The position numbers and the translations under genes were made by a program. Positions 33,051 through 40,475 of a stretch of DNA of 54,848 bases are shown here, in pieces (positions within the stretch are counted from its first letter, which is position 1; every line of letters begins with the position of its first letter). The notes beneath the pieces were generated by a model, which saw only the letters and a list, made by a program, of their open reading frames with translations, had not been told where the DNA came from and made no database searches. The stretch lies in the IMG/VR virus record IMGVR_UViG_3300031603_000004, positions 1 to 54,848 of that record. One strand, written 5' to 3'. Origin of the DNA: a virus.

Positions 33051-33316
33051 TAAATTGCATCCCAACAAATTGTAATATAGTTATTATATAAATCATCAGA
33101 ATGAGTATATCCATTTTCTTTAATAAACTCAAAAATTTTTTCAAGAACTTCTTTATCTTCTTTTGGACGAACTGAAATAGAAGCACTAAAATTTCCTGAC
33201 TTAACCTCATTAATAATTCCATCTTGTAATTTTTCTTTAAGAAATAGAACTCTGTCATCATTTATTTTATCTCTATTAATTTGTGTCTTGTGTTTTGCAC
33301 TATTTGCAGATATCAT
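33047..33316 (-). CDS. Hypothetical protein, 89 aa
   Basis: Helical, starts MISANSAKHKTQINRDKIND; ends WDAIY with stop in promoter P10. Overlaps the upstream stop by 4 nt. Unknown. Confidence 0.65.
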   Translation of the reverse strand: MISANSAKHKTQINRDKINDDRVLFLKEKLQDGIINEVKSGNFSASISVRPKEDKEVLEKIFEFIKENGYTHSDDLYNNYITICWDAIY

Positions 33317-33663
33317 TCACTTGCCCAGCCAAAGAAATAATAAACATGAAAGTTTCTTTTTCCTTTAAATCTTTCACCACGCATTTCTTTTAGTTTAACA
33401 CCTTTTACTTCAACACAACCAGCAGAACCCCATTTATCATCCCAGAATTTTCCTTCTGAGTTTTCCATGCAGTCATACGCAAATTCTATTGGAACTTTTC
33501 CTTTAGGAACTTCTACCATTTGAAAACTGCCCTTTTCGGCTATTGTTCCAGTGTAGCCGCCATGACCTGCATCATATTGTGCATTATCAACTGCTTCTCT
33601 AAAAGCTTCTTTTGCATCTTTATAGATGCCTCTTTTTGTTACAAAAAATTCTGCTGCTCCCAT
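33313..33663 (-). CDS. Conserved phage protein of unknown function, 116 aa
   Basis: Contains GAAEFFVTKRGIYKDAKEAF and AQYDAGHGGYTGTIAEKGSF, a pattern seen in a widespread phage/bacterial family without assigned function. Coupled to the kinase gene (one-base overlap). Confidence 0.75.
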   Translation of the reverse strand: MGAAEFFVTKRGIYKDAKEAFREAVDNAQYDAGHGGYTGTIAEKGSFQMVEVPKGKVPIEFAYDCMENSEGKFWDDKWGSAGCVEVKGVKLKEMRGERFKGKRNFHVYYFFGWASE

Positions 33664-34283
33664 TATTTATCTCCCTCTGTATAAAGTTCTATAGTACTAA
33701 AGATAGCTTCTGCTTCATCATGGTCTTGTAAATCAATGTTATCTTTGTCTATGAATATTTTTTGTGAATGATTGTATTTAGAAAACCATTCATTGTATTT
33801 GTTATTTAATCTTTCTATGTAATCTCTTTCGATAAGAAATTCATTACCCCTATTTCTTTCTTCAATTCTTTTCATTAACATATCAGTAGAACTTTCTAAG
33901 TAAATCATTAAGGTAGGACTTTGTGCTGAGTATAACATTTTATCTAAAAGGTTCATATAAATCCTATACTGTTCTTTTGACATATCTCCATCTTCATATA
34001 GAACTTCTGCAAAAATTGCATCACCATAAATAGATCTATCCATAACAGATCTATCATCAAAATTATTTTGAGCATCATAAATCATTTGAAATCTTTCAGC
34101 AAGAAAATTAACTTGCAATTCAAACGCCCAGTTTTTTTTATCGTTATAGAATTTTTTTAATAGTTCTCCTGTAAAATCAGATGTGAGTTCTTCGTATAAA
34201 TCTACATTTAACCATTCAGAAAGCATTCTACCGAGAGTAGTTTTGCCGCTTCCGATGTTTCCTTCAATTAATATTAATCCCAA
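33663..34283 (-). CDS. Deoxynucleoside kinase
   Basis: 206 residues. P-loop GNIGSGKTT at 8-16, the DRS motif (SVMDRSIYGD) and the lid region with Arg pairs (KRIEERNRGNE). This is the dGK/dAK/dCK family that phosphorylates deoxynucleosides. It would feed salvage dNTP pools together with ThyX. Confidence 0.93.
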   Translation of the reverse strand: MGLILIEGNIGSGKTTLGRMLSEWLNVDLYEELTSDFTGELLKKFYNDKKNWAFELQVNFLAERFQMIYDAQNNFDDRSVMDRSIYGDAIFAEVLYEDGDMSKEQYRIYMNLLDKMLYSAQSPTLMIYLESSTDMLMKRIEERNRGNEFLIERDYIERLNNKYNEWFSKYNHSQKIFIDKDNIDLQDHDEAEAIFSTIELYTEGDK

Positions 34284-34443
34284 AATATCCTTCCCTTTCT
34301 TCTTTTTTCTCTAGCCTTTCTTTCCATTCCTTGACTATTTTTGATAATTCATCCCACGTTTCTTGACCTTGCTTAATTTCCTTTTCAGTTAATCCTTTAT
34401 GTAACATATTTGGAAAATAATCTATAATTTTAATTTTTTTCAT
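34264..34443 (-). CDS. Hypothetical protein, 59 aa
   Basis: Start set at ATG 34443 (MKKIKIIDYFPNMLHKG) after GAGGGA; a longer frame upstream would read through promoter P11. Charged helix. Overlaps the kinase start by 20 nt. Confidence 0.6.
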   Translation of the reverse strand: MKKIKIIDYFPNMLHKGLTEKEIKQGQETWDELSKIVKEWKERLEKKEEREGYFGININ

Positions 34444-34458
34444 TTTCCCTCTTACATT

Positions 34459-34487
34459 ATTATACTCTATTATTCTTTTTTTGTCAA
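34459..34487 (-). promoter_or_regulatory. Consensus early-type promoter P11
   Basis: TTGACA 34482-34487, TATAAT 34459-34464. Immediately downstream of the terminator that follows the tmRNA-like gene. Confidence 0.9.
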
Positions 34488-34488
34488 T

Positions 34489-34516
34489 AAAAAAAGACCA
34501 GAAAATTTCTGGTCTT
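34489..34516 (-). terminator. Rho-independent terminator after the mini-tmRNA
   Basis: Hairpin AAGACCAGAAA/TTTCTGGTCTT followed by a T-run on the minus strand. Confidence 0.92.
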
Positions 34517-34519
34517 AAA

Positions 34520-34625
34520 TGGAGCATCTGGGAATCGAACCCAGGTTTTTATACCTACTCAATCTTGTTTGTTAAATGCGTTTAAAGATTGTAACTTCAA
34601 TATAAATCGAAACCTGTTATGCCCC
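34520..34625 (-). ncRNA. ssrA: Miniature tmRNA (ssrA-like), alanine-type
   Basis: Acceptor GGGGCAT/ATGCTCC with A73 and the G3-U70 pair recognised by alanyl-tRNA synthetase. Directly after the acceptor comes AACAGGTTTCGA, the tmRNA signature in place of a D arm; the 3' end has T arm CTGGG-TTCGATT-CCCAG. In between are a P2-like TTTATA/TATAAA pairing and one hairpin CAATCTT/AAGATTG whose 18-nt loop holds GCA. From that GCA a six-codon frame (AFNKQD then TGA) can be read. Only 106 nt, versus about 350 in bacteria; no pseudoknots. A tRNA-Ala with an odd insert is the alternative, but the tmRNA signature argues against it. Confidence 0.78.
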
Positions 34626-35558
34626 GTTTATTCCCTCTTTTATCTCATCTACTGTTTTATATTCCAGTCCATTGAAATCAATACTGCTCATATCGTTTTC
34701 CATTTGCCATTCCATAAAAAAATCAAATTGCTGTTTAGTTGGTTTTATTTCACTGTACTTTATGAATCTGTTATTGGTCATTTTAAGCCAATTTTTCTTC
34801 TCTAATTCTCTTTCATCAAAACCAAGTTTATCAGCTAATGTAATATGTCCCATGTTTCCACAAATATAAAAGTGTCCTGCAGGGTCAATCCATCCATTAA
34901 CAGAATCACCAATTTGACCAATTTTTATAGGAGCTTTGTCTTCTGTAATTCTTTCCTTAACAAAATCATCAACAATCTTTCTTGCTACTTTTTTTTCTTC
35001 TACTTCTATAAATGCTCTTGCTACTTCTTTTTTATCTTCTGCTTCTACTTTTTTCATTTGTATAAATAAACTATCAAAAACTTCATCTATATTATGATCT
35101 GAAATTTCACATAAAAATGTTATTTCTTTTAATAACTCAAGTTTTTTCTTCTCAACTTGAATTCCAGCTTTCGTTGAATATTCTGAATTTGATATTCCAT
35201 CCCCATCACCATTCCTAAGTGACCTAATCATAGTATTTCTTATTCTTACATCATAACCAATGTAGTTTATATAAAATTCTATATATCTTACTTTCTTTCT
35301 ATTAAACATAGTATCTACAGTTTTTCCGGAATAAGAGTCTTCAACTCCATCAAGACCACCATTTCTGGAATCTCCATCAAGTTTCATTCTTCCCTCAACT
35401 AAATCAAGTGCTTGTTTATCAGTCATTCCAAGACCTTCTTTGGCAACACGAAAAGAATGAGCACAAGAACCTTCTTCCCAAAGATCCCTGATTGTTCTTG
35501 TCATATTTTCGCCAGTAGTCCAGAAACAAAAAGAACCAACTTTTTCTATTTCATCCAT
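34617..35558 (-). CDS. Hypothetical protein, 313 aa
   Basis: Helical protein with a Glu/Lys-rich central coiled region (VEAEDKKEVARAFIEVEEKK) and WIDPAGHFYICGNMGH near the C-terminus. No family recognised. The stop codon overlaps the 5' end of the tmRNA-like gene (GGGGCATAA), so one transcript carries both. Confidence 0.7.
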   Translation of the reverse strand: MDEIEKVGSFCFWTTGENMTRTIRDLWEEGSCAHSFRVAKEGLGMTDKQALDLVEGRMKLDGDSRNGGLDGVEDSYSGKTVDTMFNRKKVRYIEFYINYIGYDVRIRNTMIRSLRNGDGDGISNSEYSTKAGIQVEKKKLELLKEITFLCEISDHNIDEVFDSLFIQMKKVEAEDKKEVARAFIEVEEKKVARKIVDDFVKERITEDKAPIKIGQIGDSVNGWIDPAGHFYICGNMGHITLADKLGFDERELEKKNWLKMTNNRFIKYSEIKPTKQQFDFFMEWQMENDMSSIDFNGLEYKTVDEIKEGINGA

Positions 35559-35577
35559 AACTATTTCCCCTTAAATA

Positions 35578-35606
35578 ATTATATCAAATTATTCTTTTTT
35601 TGTCAA
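35578..35606 (-). promoter_or_regulatory. Consensus early-type promoter P12
   Basis: TTGACA 35601-35606, TATAAT 35578-35583; TGA of the -35 is the stop of the PC4-like gene. Confidence 0.9.
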
Positions 35607-35803
35607 GACATTTCCATATCTTCAACTATTTCATCAAAGCGCTCGATAAATTCAGCCCAAGCTTCCAAGTTCATATTGATACCATTCTTCCCAGGCTTCA
35701 TTTCACCTGTCTCTCTGTCTTTGTATTGTTTTCTAATTGAAACATAGGTTGTTCCATTGTATTCTGATTTGTCAATTTTAATATCTTCATTAATGTAGAC
35801 CAT
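35603..35803 (-). CDS. PC4/YdbC-like single-stranded DNA-binding coactivator
   Basis: 66 residues: VSIRKQYKDRETGEMKPGKNG then INMNLEAWAEF, the PC4-fold pattern (IRxWYxD...KPGxKGIxLxxxxW). The family binds ssDNA and modulates transcription or replication. Confidence 0.85.
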   Translation of the reverse strand: MVYINEDIKIDKSEYNGTTYVSIRKQYKDRETGEMKPGKNGINMNLEAWAEFIERFDEIVEDMEMS

Positions 35804-35836
35804 TATATACTCCTTAAAGTATATATGACATTAAGA

Positions 35837-35909
35837 AGTCCTCGCTGGGAATCGGACCCAGAAGCGTCGGTTTTGCAAACCGCGACATTTGCCATTCTGT
35901 CACAAGGAC
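35837..35909 (-). tRNA. tRNA-Cys (GCA)
   Basis: Acceptor GTCCTTG/CGAGGAC, loop TTGCAAA, T arm CTGGG-TCCGATT-CCCAG. Confidence 0.88.
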
Positions 35910-35922
35910 ATATTAAGGGGGC

Positions 35923-35993
35923 TAGACGCATCTAAATTCCGCTAGGATTTAGAATTTCTGTATTGATAGCTTTTTAGTTGCTGTATGCGTCTA
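35923..35993 (-). ncRNA. Y-RNA-like element Y3 between two tRNAs
   Basis: Terminal stem UAGACGCAU/AUGCGUCUA (9 bp, with an A-U to G-C change that keeps pairing), then ACAGCAAC, and an inner hairpin CUAAAUCC/GGAAUUUAG. Starts one nucleotide after the 3' end of tRNA-Ile and ends 14 nt before tRNA-Cys. Confidence 0.68.
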
Positions 35994-35994
35994 A

Positions 35995-36068
35995 TGGGAG
36001 CGAGAGGATTCGAACCTCCATATTCACAGTATATAAGACTGCTGCGTTCACCGTTTCGCCACGCTCCT
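35995..36068 (-). tRNA. tRNA-Ile (TAT)
   Basis: Anticodon stem GCAGT/ACTGT with loop CTTATAT, T arm GGAGG-TTCGAAT-CCTCT. Acceptor AGGAGCG/CGCTCCC has a first-pair mismatch. UAU reads AUA, frequent in AT-rich genes. Confidence 0.8.
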
Positions 36069-36390
36069 AAGTTTTTTCTCTTCCTCTAAACCTATAATTA
36101 TCTGTTTGATAATGACAGTTTAAGCAAAGAACTTCAAGATTTTCTCTTTTATTATTCTTGTTATTATTATCTTTATGATGTATTTCTAAAGCTATTGGAT
36201 TTCCAAGCCATTTATCATTATGACATTTTTCGCAGGTATGATTTACTTCTTTTAGAACTACTTCTCTTCTATATTTTCTGGAAAGTAACTCATATTTTCC
36301 TTCAGCTAAATACTTTGCTCTTTCTATTTCTCTATTTCTTTTTTGTGTTGCATGCCCTTTTAGTATTTGCTCTTCTGTGAAATAATTCAT
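36067..36390 (-). CDS. Small HNH homing endonuclease
   Basis: 107 residues with HTCEKCHND, LEIHHKDNNNKNN and VLCLNCHYQTD, an HNH core with two Cys pairs. N-terminal basic helix. Its stop overlaps the 5' end of tRNA-Ile. Freestanding and next to tRNA genes, a common target of such enzymes. Confidence 0.88.
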   Translation of the reverse strand: MNYFTEEQILKGHATQKRNREIERAKYLAEGKYELLSRKYRREVVLKEVNHTCEKCHNDKWLGNPIALEIHHKDNNNKNNKRENLEVLCLNCHYQTDNYRFRGREKT

Positions 36391-36407
36391 TTTTCTCCTG
36401 TGTTTTT

Positions 36408-36435
36408 GTCACCAATAATATATACTATTGGTGAC
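36408..36435 (-). promoter_or_regulatory. Strong hairpin between RNA ligase and HNH gene
   Basis: 10-bp perfect stem GTCACCAATA/TATTGGTGAC with an AT-rich loop. On the minus strand it is followed by AAAAAC, not T, so it is not an intrinsic terminator. Could shield or cleave the mRNA between the genes. Confidence 0.45.
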
Positions 36436-36440
36436 AGGTT

Positions 36441-37403
36441 TTATCTCATTAAACTTATTTTCAGTTCCTGATAAATAAGTGATCCAAGTCGTTTCTTAAT
36501 AATTCCTTGTTCTATTCCATTAAGATTATTCCAAGCTGTATAATTATCTTTCTCGAAGTCAGAAAAAACGTCCTTAAAGTATTCCTTTGCAAACTTACTT
36601 ATTTCTCTGATATCTTCAAAATTTCCAACCTTAGAAAATAGATCGTTTGTTCTGTTCTCATTGATGTATAAATCAACTTCATCTATTAATTCCTGAACAT
36701 GATCCTCAATTACTAATACCTTATGAATTCTTTTTGCTTTACTACTTTTATCTTTGAACTTTTCATTCTTCTTTTTAATCATAAAGAAAGATTGTCCGTT
36801 AGTTATCACTTCTTCATAAGGAACAATAACAACTCCTTCAATTACATTATCATCCTTGTAATCTTTTGGTGTAAATGCTGATTGATGTTCGTGATTAATT
36901 TCATCAATCATCTTAAAGAGATTCCCTTCAGGCTTAACAAAACCTAATGAAGGAACTCTAAATGTTTTGCTAAGTATTACTAATGCATCTTTCGGTGCAA
37001 TTAAATCCTTTCCAATTTTTAATGCATACCATCTAAAATTTTTTTCATCTCCGTATAAAACACCTTTCTGAATATTTCCACCAAAGAGTTCTCCAAATAA
37101 TTGAACACTTTGTTGCGCTTCTTCAGCGATATTCTTAATTTGTTCTACAAGAGACATATAAGAAGGTCTTTCGAATACACCTTTGTATCCATAGAAACCT
37201 TTATCTTTTTCTGTAATAAAACCTGATCTTTTAGCAAACTTGACATCTCTATTTATATCTGCTACAATAGAAAAATTAGCACCATGAATCTTTTCTGTAA
37301 CTTCGTAAGTCATTTTCTGAAGTTGCGTAAATCGTTCTAACCAATATTGTATCAGTTCTTTCTGATAGTGATTTTCGATTGAATACCATTTTTGAAAATC
37401 CAT
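36441..37403 (-). CDS. RNA ligase, T4 Rnl2-type
   Basis: 320 residues. Motif I EKIHGANFSI with nucleotidyl-acceptor K38, motif IV-like VIEGVVIVP and motif V FMIKKKNEKF. Rnl2 enzymes seal nicks in double-stranded or guided RNA, for example cleaved tRNA anticodon loops. Fits the tRNA-rich context and the RtcB gene at 48660-50214. Confidence 0.93.
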   Translation of the reverse strand: MDFQKWYSIENHYQKELIQYWLERFTQLQKMTYEVTEKIHGANFSIVADINRDVKFAKRSGFITEKDKGFYGYKGVFERPSYMSLVEQIKNIAEEAQQSVQLFGELFGGNIQKGVLYGDEKNFRWYALKIGKDLIAPKDALVILSKTFRVPSLGFVKPEGNLFKMIDEINHEHQSAFTPKDYKDDNVIEGVVIVPYEEVITNGQSFFMIKKKNEKFKDKSSKAKRIHKVLVIEDHVQELIDEVDLYINENRTNDLFSKVGNFEDIREISKFAKEYFKDVFSDFEKDNYTAWNNLNGIEQGIIKKRLGSLIYQELKISLMR

Positions 37404-37422
37404 AGTCCCCTCCCTTTATAAT

Positions 37423-37451
37423 ATTATAACAAATTATTCTTTTTTTGTCAA
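37423..37451 (-). promoter_or_regulatory. Consensus early-type promoter P13
   Basis: TTGACA 37446-37451, TATAAT 37423-37428, 17-nt spacer; drives the RNA ligase. Confidence 0.9.
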
Positions 37452-37453
37452 GT

Positions 37454-37482
37454 AAAAATAGGGAGCTGGTTTATACCCAGCT
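37454..37482 (-). terminator. Terminator-like hairpin after PRPP synthetase
   Basis: Stem AGCTGG/CCAGCT then CCCTATTTTT on the minus strand; weaker T-run than the others. Confidence 0.6.
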
Positions 37483-37529
37483 TGAGAAAAGAGTTTTAAT
37501 CTTTTGCTACTCCAGACTACTGGAACCCA

Positions 37530-38483
37530 TTAACTTTCTTCTAATACTTCTCCAACACTTTCATCTAAATGTATTTTATCAATTACTTTTGCTAAAATAC
37601 TACCTAAACTTTTTATAACAAATTTATCAGGTAAGTTCTCCTTGATTATAGAATTGCTTCCGTAAATCTTCTTAATGGGCGAATCCATTAACTTCTGAAT
37701 TGCATTTCCTGATAAAACTAAATGAGTTGCGATACAATAAATATCCTTACATCCAGCTTCTTTCAAGGCATTTGCTACATTTATGATAGTTCCGCCACCA
37801 TCAATCATATCATCAACGATAAAAATATTTCTATCTTTAACATCACCAACTAAATTCATTACCTCAGACTTCCTATCAGGTCCTCTACGCTTATCTGCAA
37901 AAGCAATGTCTGTATCTAACACTTTAGCATAATAACGAGCCTTAGATAAGCCACCAGCGTCTGGAGAGACTATAATAAAGTCTTCGGTCTTGTGCATTTC
38001 CTTTATCTCAGGTAAAAATACCTGAGCAGAACTGATATTATCAAATCTCAATCCTGCTGCAAAAAATGCTGCGGAACTTTGAGGAGCATGTAATGATACA
38101 GTAATAACTCTGTCAACACCAACTGCTTTAATAATCTTAGCCATCATAGAAATGGTTACAGGAGTTCTTGGAGAACTTTTCCGATCTTGACGAGATCCAT
38201 AAACAATAGGCAAAACTAATGTAATTCTTCGAGCAGAAGCAGCAAAAGCTGTATCTGCTAAGATAAGGGTCTCAACGAGATCTTTGTTAGGATCTCCATT
38301 AAATGTATTAACAATGAATACATCTTTTCCCCTAATACTTTCTTTGTACTTAACAAAAATTTCCTTATTAGGAAAATCTGTTATAATAGTTGGAACACTT
38401 TTTCCAACTCCATCCAATTCTTGCAATATGTCTTTAGATAAAGATTTATTACTTCTTCCTGAAACAATGAACAAATTAGGCAT
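37530..38483 (-). CDS. prs: Ribose-phosphate pyrophosphokinase
   Basis: 317 residues, full-length PRPP synthetase: FIVSGRSNKSLS start, YGSRQDRKSSPRTPV, SLHAPQS, and the PRPP-binding FIVDDMIDGGGTI. Makes PRPP from ribose-5-phosphate and ATP. In phages it often accompanies NadV for NAD rebuilding; NadV is not in this window. Confidence 0.95.
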   Translation of the reverse strand: MPNLFIVSGRSNKSLSKDILQELDGVGKSVPTIITDFPNKEIFVKYKESIRGKDVFIVNTFNGDPNKDLVETLILADTAFAASARRITLVLPIVYGSRQDRKSSPRTPVTISMMAKIIKAVGVDRVITVSLHAPQSSAAFFAAGLRFDNISSAQVFLPEIKEMHKTEDFIIVSPDAGGLSKARYYAKVLDTDIAFADKRRGPDRKSEVMNLVGDVKDRNIFIVDDMIDGGGTIINVANALKEAGCKDIYCIATHLVLSGNAIQKLMDSPIKKIYGSNSIIKENLPDKFVIKSLGSILAKVIDKIHLDESVGEVLEES

Positions 38484-38513
38484 TTAATATCCTTGTTAAA
38501 GTATTCTATAAAA

Positions 38514-38584
38514 CAGACATTGAAAGAATCGAACTTTCAGTTAAATCTTCAGAAGATTTTGTGTTTCCATTACACTAAATGCCT
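38514..38584 (-). tRNA. tRNA-Gln (CTG)
   Basis: Acceptor AGGCATT/AATGTCT, anticodon stem AAATC/GATTT with loop TTCTGAA, T arm GAAAG-TTCGATT-CTTTC. Confidence 0.88.
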
Positions 38585-38591
38585 ATGTAGA

Positions 38592-38660
38592 AGGCGTATC
38601 TGGGATTGAACCAGAGATTGTAGAATCAAAATCTACTGTGTTACCGCTACACCATACGCC
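38592..38660 (-). tRNA. tRNA-Gln (TTG)
   Basis: Acceptor GGCGTAT/ATACGCC, anticodon stem GTAGA/TCTAC with loop TTTTGAT. Its 5' half closely matches the D-arm half found in the permuted module at 47279-47394. Confidence 0.9.
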
Positions 38661-38664
38661 CAAG

Positions 38665-38787
38665 TTATTTCTTCTTTTTCTTATCTTTACTTTCTATAAT
38701 ATGTAAGTTGTCTATACCTTTAAACATCTTTTCAATTTCTTTTATTTCTTTTTCAGTTAAAGGAACACCTTTATCAAAGTCGCTCAT
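38665..38787 (-). CDS. Hypothetical protein, 40 aa
   Basis: MSDFDKGVPLTEKEIKEIEK with a Lys-only tail. Start overlaps the previous gene by 14 nt. Unknown. Confidence 0.5.
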   Translation of the reverse strand: MSDFDKGVPLTEKEIKEIEKMFKGIDNLHIIESKDKKKKK

Positions 38788-38941
38788 GTATTTCTATTAG
38801 CTCCTCTTCTTGAATTTGAAAACAAACAGCATCATCATCTCTTGGAATGTAGGGAGAATATCCCTGTCGTGCTAATGCTACGATTAAAGGGTCAATATAA
38901 TCTTTATTTATTATTTTAATTGATGCTTCATACCTCTTCAT
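38774..38941 (-). CDS. Hypothetical protein, 55 aa
   Basis: MKRYEASIKIINKDYIDPLI, ending EIHERL; alpha/beta. Start overlaps the upstream stop (ATGA). Unknown. Confidence 0.6.
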   Translation of the reverse strand: MKRYEASIKIINKDYIDPLIVALARQGYSPYIPRDDDAVCFQIQEEELIEIHERL

Positions 38942-39312
38942 TTACTACATTCCTCACATAGAGTTTTTATCCAAGATCTTTCTGTTGTAGATTTAGCTGG
39001 TTGCTTCCCACATTTTTCACAAGTAGCAGACGAATCTCCTTCTGCTTTATTTATTCTATTATAAATTGAATTAGTTCCACCATCAGTATAAAACCTTAAA
39101 GATCCAAATTTTTCTTTGACTTGTACCACTTCAAAATCTTGAATGTTCTCTTCTTTTATTAAAACTTCTAAGTCTTCGCATAAATTCCAGATTATATCAA
39201 ACCATCCATCTTCATGTTCAAACCCAAATGCCATTAACGCTTCTGTTATGGGGCGTTCTGGCTTGAAGAAATTAAATCTATTAAATAACTTTTCTGTATT
39301 ACTTTTGTTCAT
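38938..39312 (-). CDS. Conserved phage protein with C-terminal zinc ribbon
   Basis: 124 residues from MNKSNTEKL. Contains GWFDIIWNLCEDLEVLI and VVQVKEKFGSLRFY, a recurrent phage/bacterial pattern, then CEKC ... CEEC. Function unknown. Start overlaps the upstream gene by 14 nt. Confidence 0.7.
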   Translation of the reverse strand: MNKSNTEKLFNRFNFFKPERPITEALMAFGFEHEDGWFDIIWNLCEDLEVLIKEENIQDFEVVQVKEKFGSLRFYTDGGTNSIYNRINKAEGDSSATCEKCGKQPAKSTTERSWIKTLCEECSK

Positions 39313-39484
39313 GATATTTTCCATCCCCATTACATCTATCACACTTAAACCATTTTCCACCTGTAAATTGACCACCTACTTCACCAGTTCCTCTACAAGA
39401 AGGACAAATGTTTTTCTTTTTAAACCAAGGACCTCTATGAAAGAAAATTATTTTATCAACTTCTATCTCATCTTCTTCGGTCAT
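39299..39484 (-). CDS. Small DnaJ-type zinc-finger protein, 61 aa
   Basis: Two CxxCxGxG-like repeats: CPSCRGTGEVGG and CDRCNGDGKYHE. This motif in DnaJ binds two zinc ions and contacts unfolded protein. No J domain is present. Confidence 0.75.
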   Translation of the reverse strand: MTEEDEIEVDKIIFFHRGPWFKKKNICPSCRGTGEVGGQFTGGKWFKCDRCNGDGKYHEQK

Positions 39485-39876
39485 ATTCTTTTTACTACTA
39501 CAACTAAAGGGTCAATACCCAAAATATTATCAGGTAAAGCATTTGCTGTAGTTGGTGAATAATTAAGATAAATCATTGGATTTAAAAAATCGTGTAATTC
39601 ATCTAAGTTCTTTTGGCTTAAATGTAACGCACAAGCATTATAATTTTCAGTAGGAGTTACAGTTTTTCCTGTAGCTCTTAATTGTTTCATTACCCACTTA
39701 ACAAACTTTTCATCATTTGATCTAAGAACTTCATCTTTACTAGGATTGAAAATTCTTTCAAGTTTACTGTTAGACCAGTTTATTTTTTTTGGAACTTTTT
39801 TTAAATGAGGTCTGTGATACCGCTTCGTATCAAGTAATACTATGCTGTGATTTGATTCGTGATGAACAATATTCAT
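39481..39876 (-). CDS. Hypothetical protein, 131 aa
   Basis: Starts MNIVHHESNHSIVLLDTKRY; mixed alpha/beta; ends with hydrophobic strands (DPLVVVVKRI). First gene of the operon behind P14. Unknown. Confidence 0.65.
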   Translation of the reverse strand: MNIVHHESNHSIVLLDTKRYHRPHLKKVPKKINWSNSKLERIFNPSKDEVLRSNDEKFVKWVMKQLRATGKTVTPTENYNACALHLSQKNLDELHDFLNPMIYLNYSPTTANALPDNILGIDPLVVVVKRI

Positions 39877-39897
39877 AATTTTTTCCCCTTTTATAAT

Positions 39898-39926
39898 ATT
39901 ATAACAAATTATTCTTTTTTTGTCAA
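39898..39926 (-). promoter_or_regulatory. Consensus early-type promoter P14
   Basis: TTGACA 39921-39926, TATAAT 39898-39903; the tRNA-Arg gene lies just upstream. Confidence 0.9.
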
Positions 39927-39939
39927 GTAATTTTACATC

Positions 39940-40007
39940 AGCCTCTATTCGGAGTTGAACCGAAAATCTGAGTTTCGAAGACTCTGAGCTTATCCCTAAG
40001 TAGAGAC
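39940..40007 (-). tRNA. tRNA-Arg (TCG)
   Basis: Acceptor GTCTCTA/TAGAGGC, loop CTTCGAA, T arm TTCGG-TTCAACT-CCGAA; very short D loop. Its 5' end overlaps the stop of the upstream gene. Confidence 0.82.
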
Positions 40008-40475
40008 ATATTCACTTAATATAGTAAGAATACTATTATCTATTGTCATTTCATATTCTTCTATTTCTTTATTCTCTTTAAGAAACTTGTCTGCTGAAAT
40101 CTTTTCGTAATAGTTATCATCTATTCCAGTTAACACTAAATCATCATATTGATTAATTTCATCCATAAACATTTTCTTTATGAAACTTTTTACCATTACT
40201 TTTCTTTTCTTATAACTGTCAAATTGAATTGACCAGTGATCGCTTCTTCCTCTGTTATGTCTAACTCTTAACCATCCATCACTCATAACTTTTTTCATTA
40301 TTTCATTACGAGCTTTACCTTCAAATCCTAAAGGTTCTCCAAATTTTTTATATACTGCTTTGATCTTTTCTTTAGTTAAAGAAAACTTATCTGGATTTTT
40401 AATTACATATTCTATATGAATTGATATAGGATATATTTTAGAACCTTTTGCCCAATAGCCATTTCCTTGAGCCAT
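39996..40475 (-). CDS. Hypothetical protein, 159 aa
   Basis: Begins MAQGNGYWAKGSKIYPISIH; contains WLRVRHNRGRSDHWSIQFDS. Such proteins recur in large phages without known function. Stop lies inside tRNA-Arg. Confidence 0.65.
   Translation of the reverse strand: MAQGNGYWAKGSKIYPISIHIEYVIKNPDKFSLTKEKIKAVYKKFGEPLGFEGKARNEIMKKVMSDGWLRVRHNRGRSDHWSIQFDSYKKRKVMVKSFIKKMFMDEINQYDDLVLTGIDDNYYEKISADKFLKENKEIEEYEMTIDNSILTILSEYVST

Noticed and set aside
33028-34527. Minus-strand frames reading through the promoters (ending or starting with FIDKKRI)
   Set aside because: Translation of promoter DNA TTGACAAAAAAAGAATAAT in another frame; better starts lie downstream.
36408-36435. Intrinsic terminator on the minus strand
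   Set aside because: A perfect stem, but followed by A residues rather than T on that strand.
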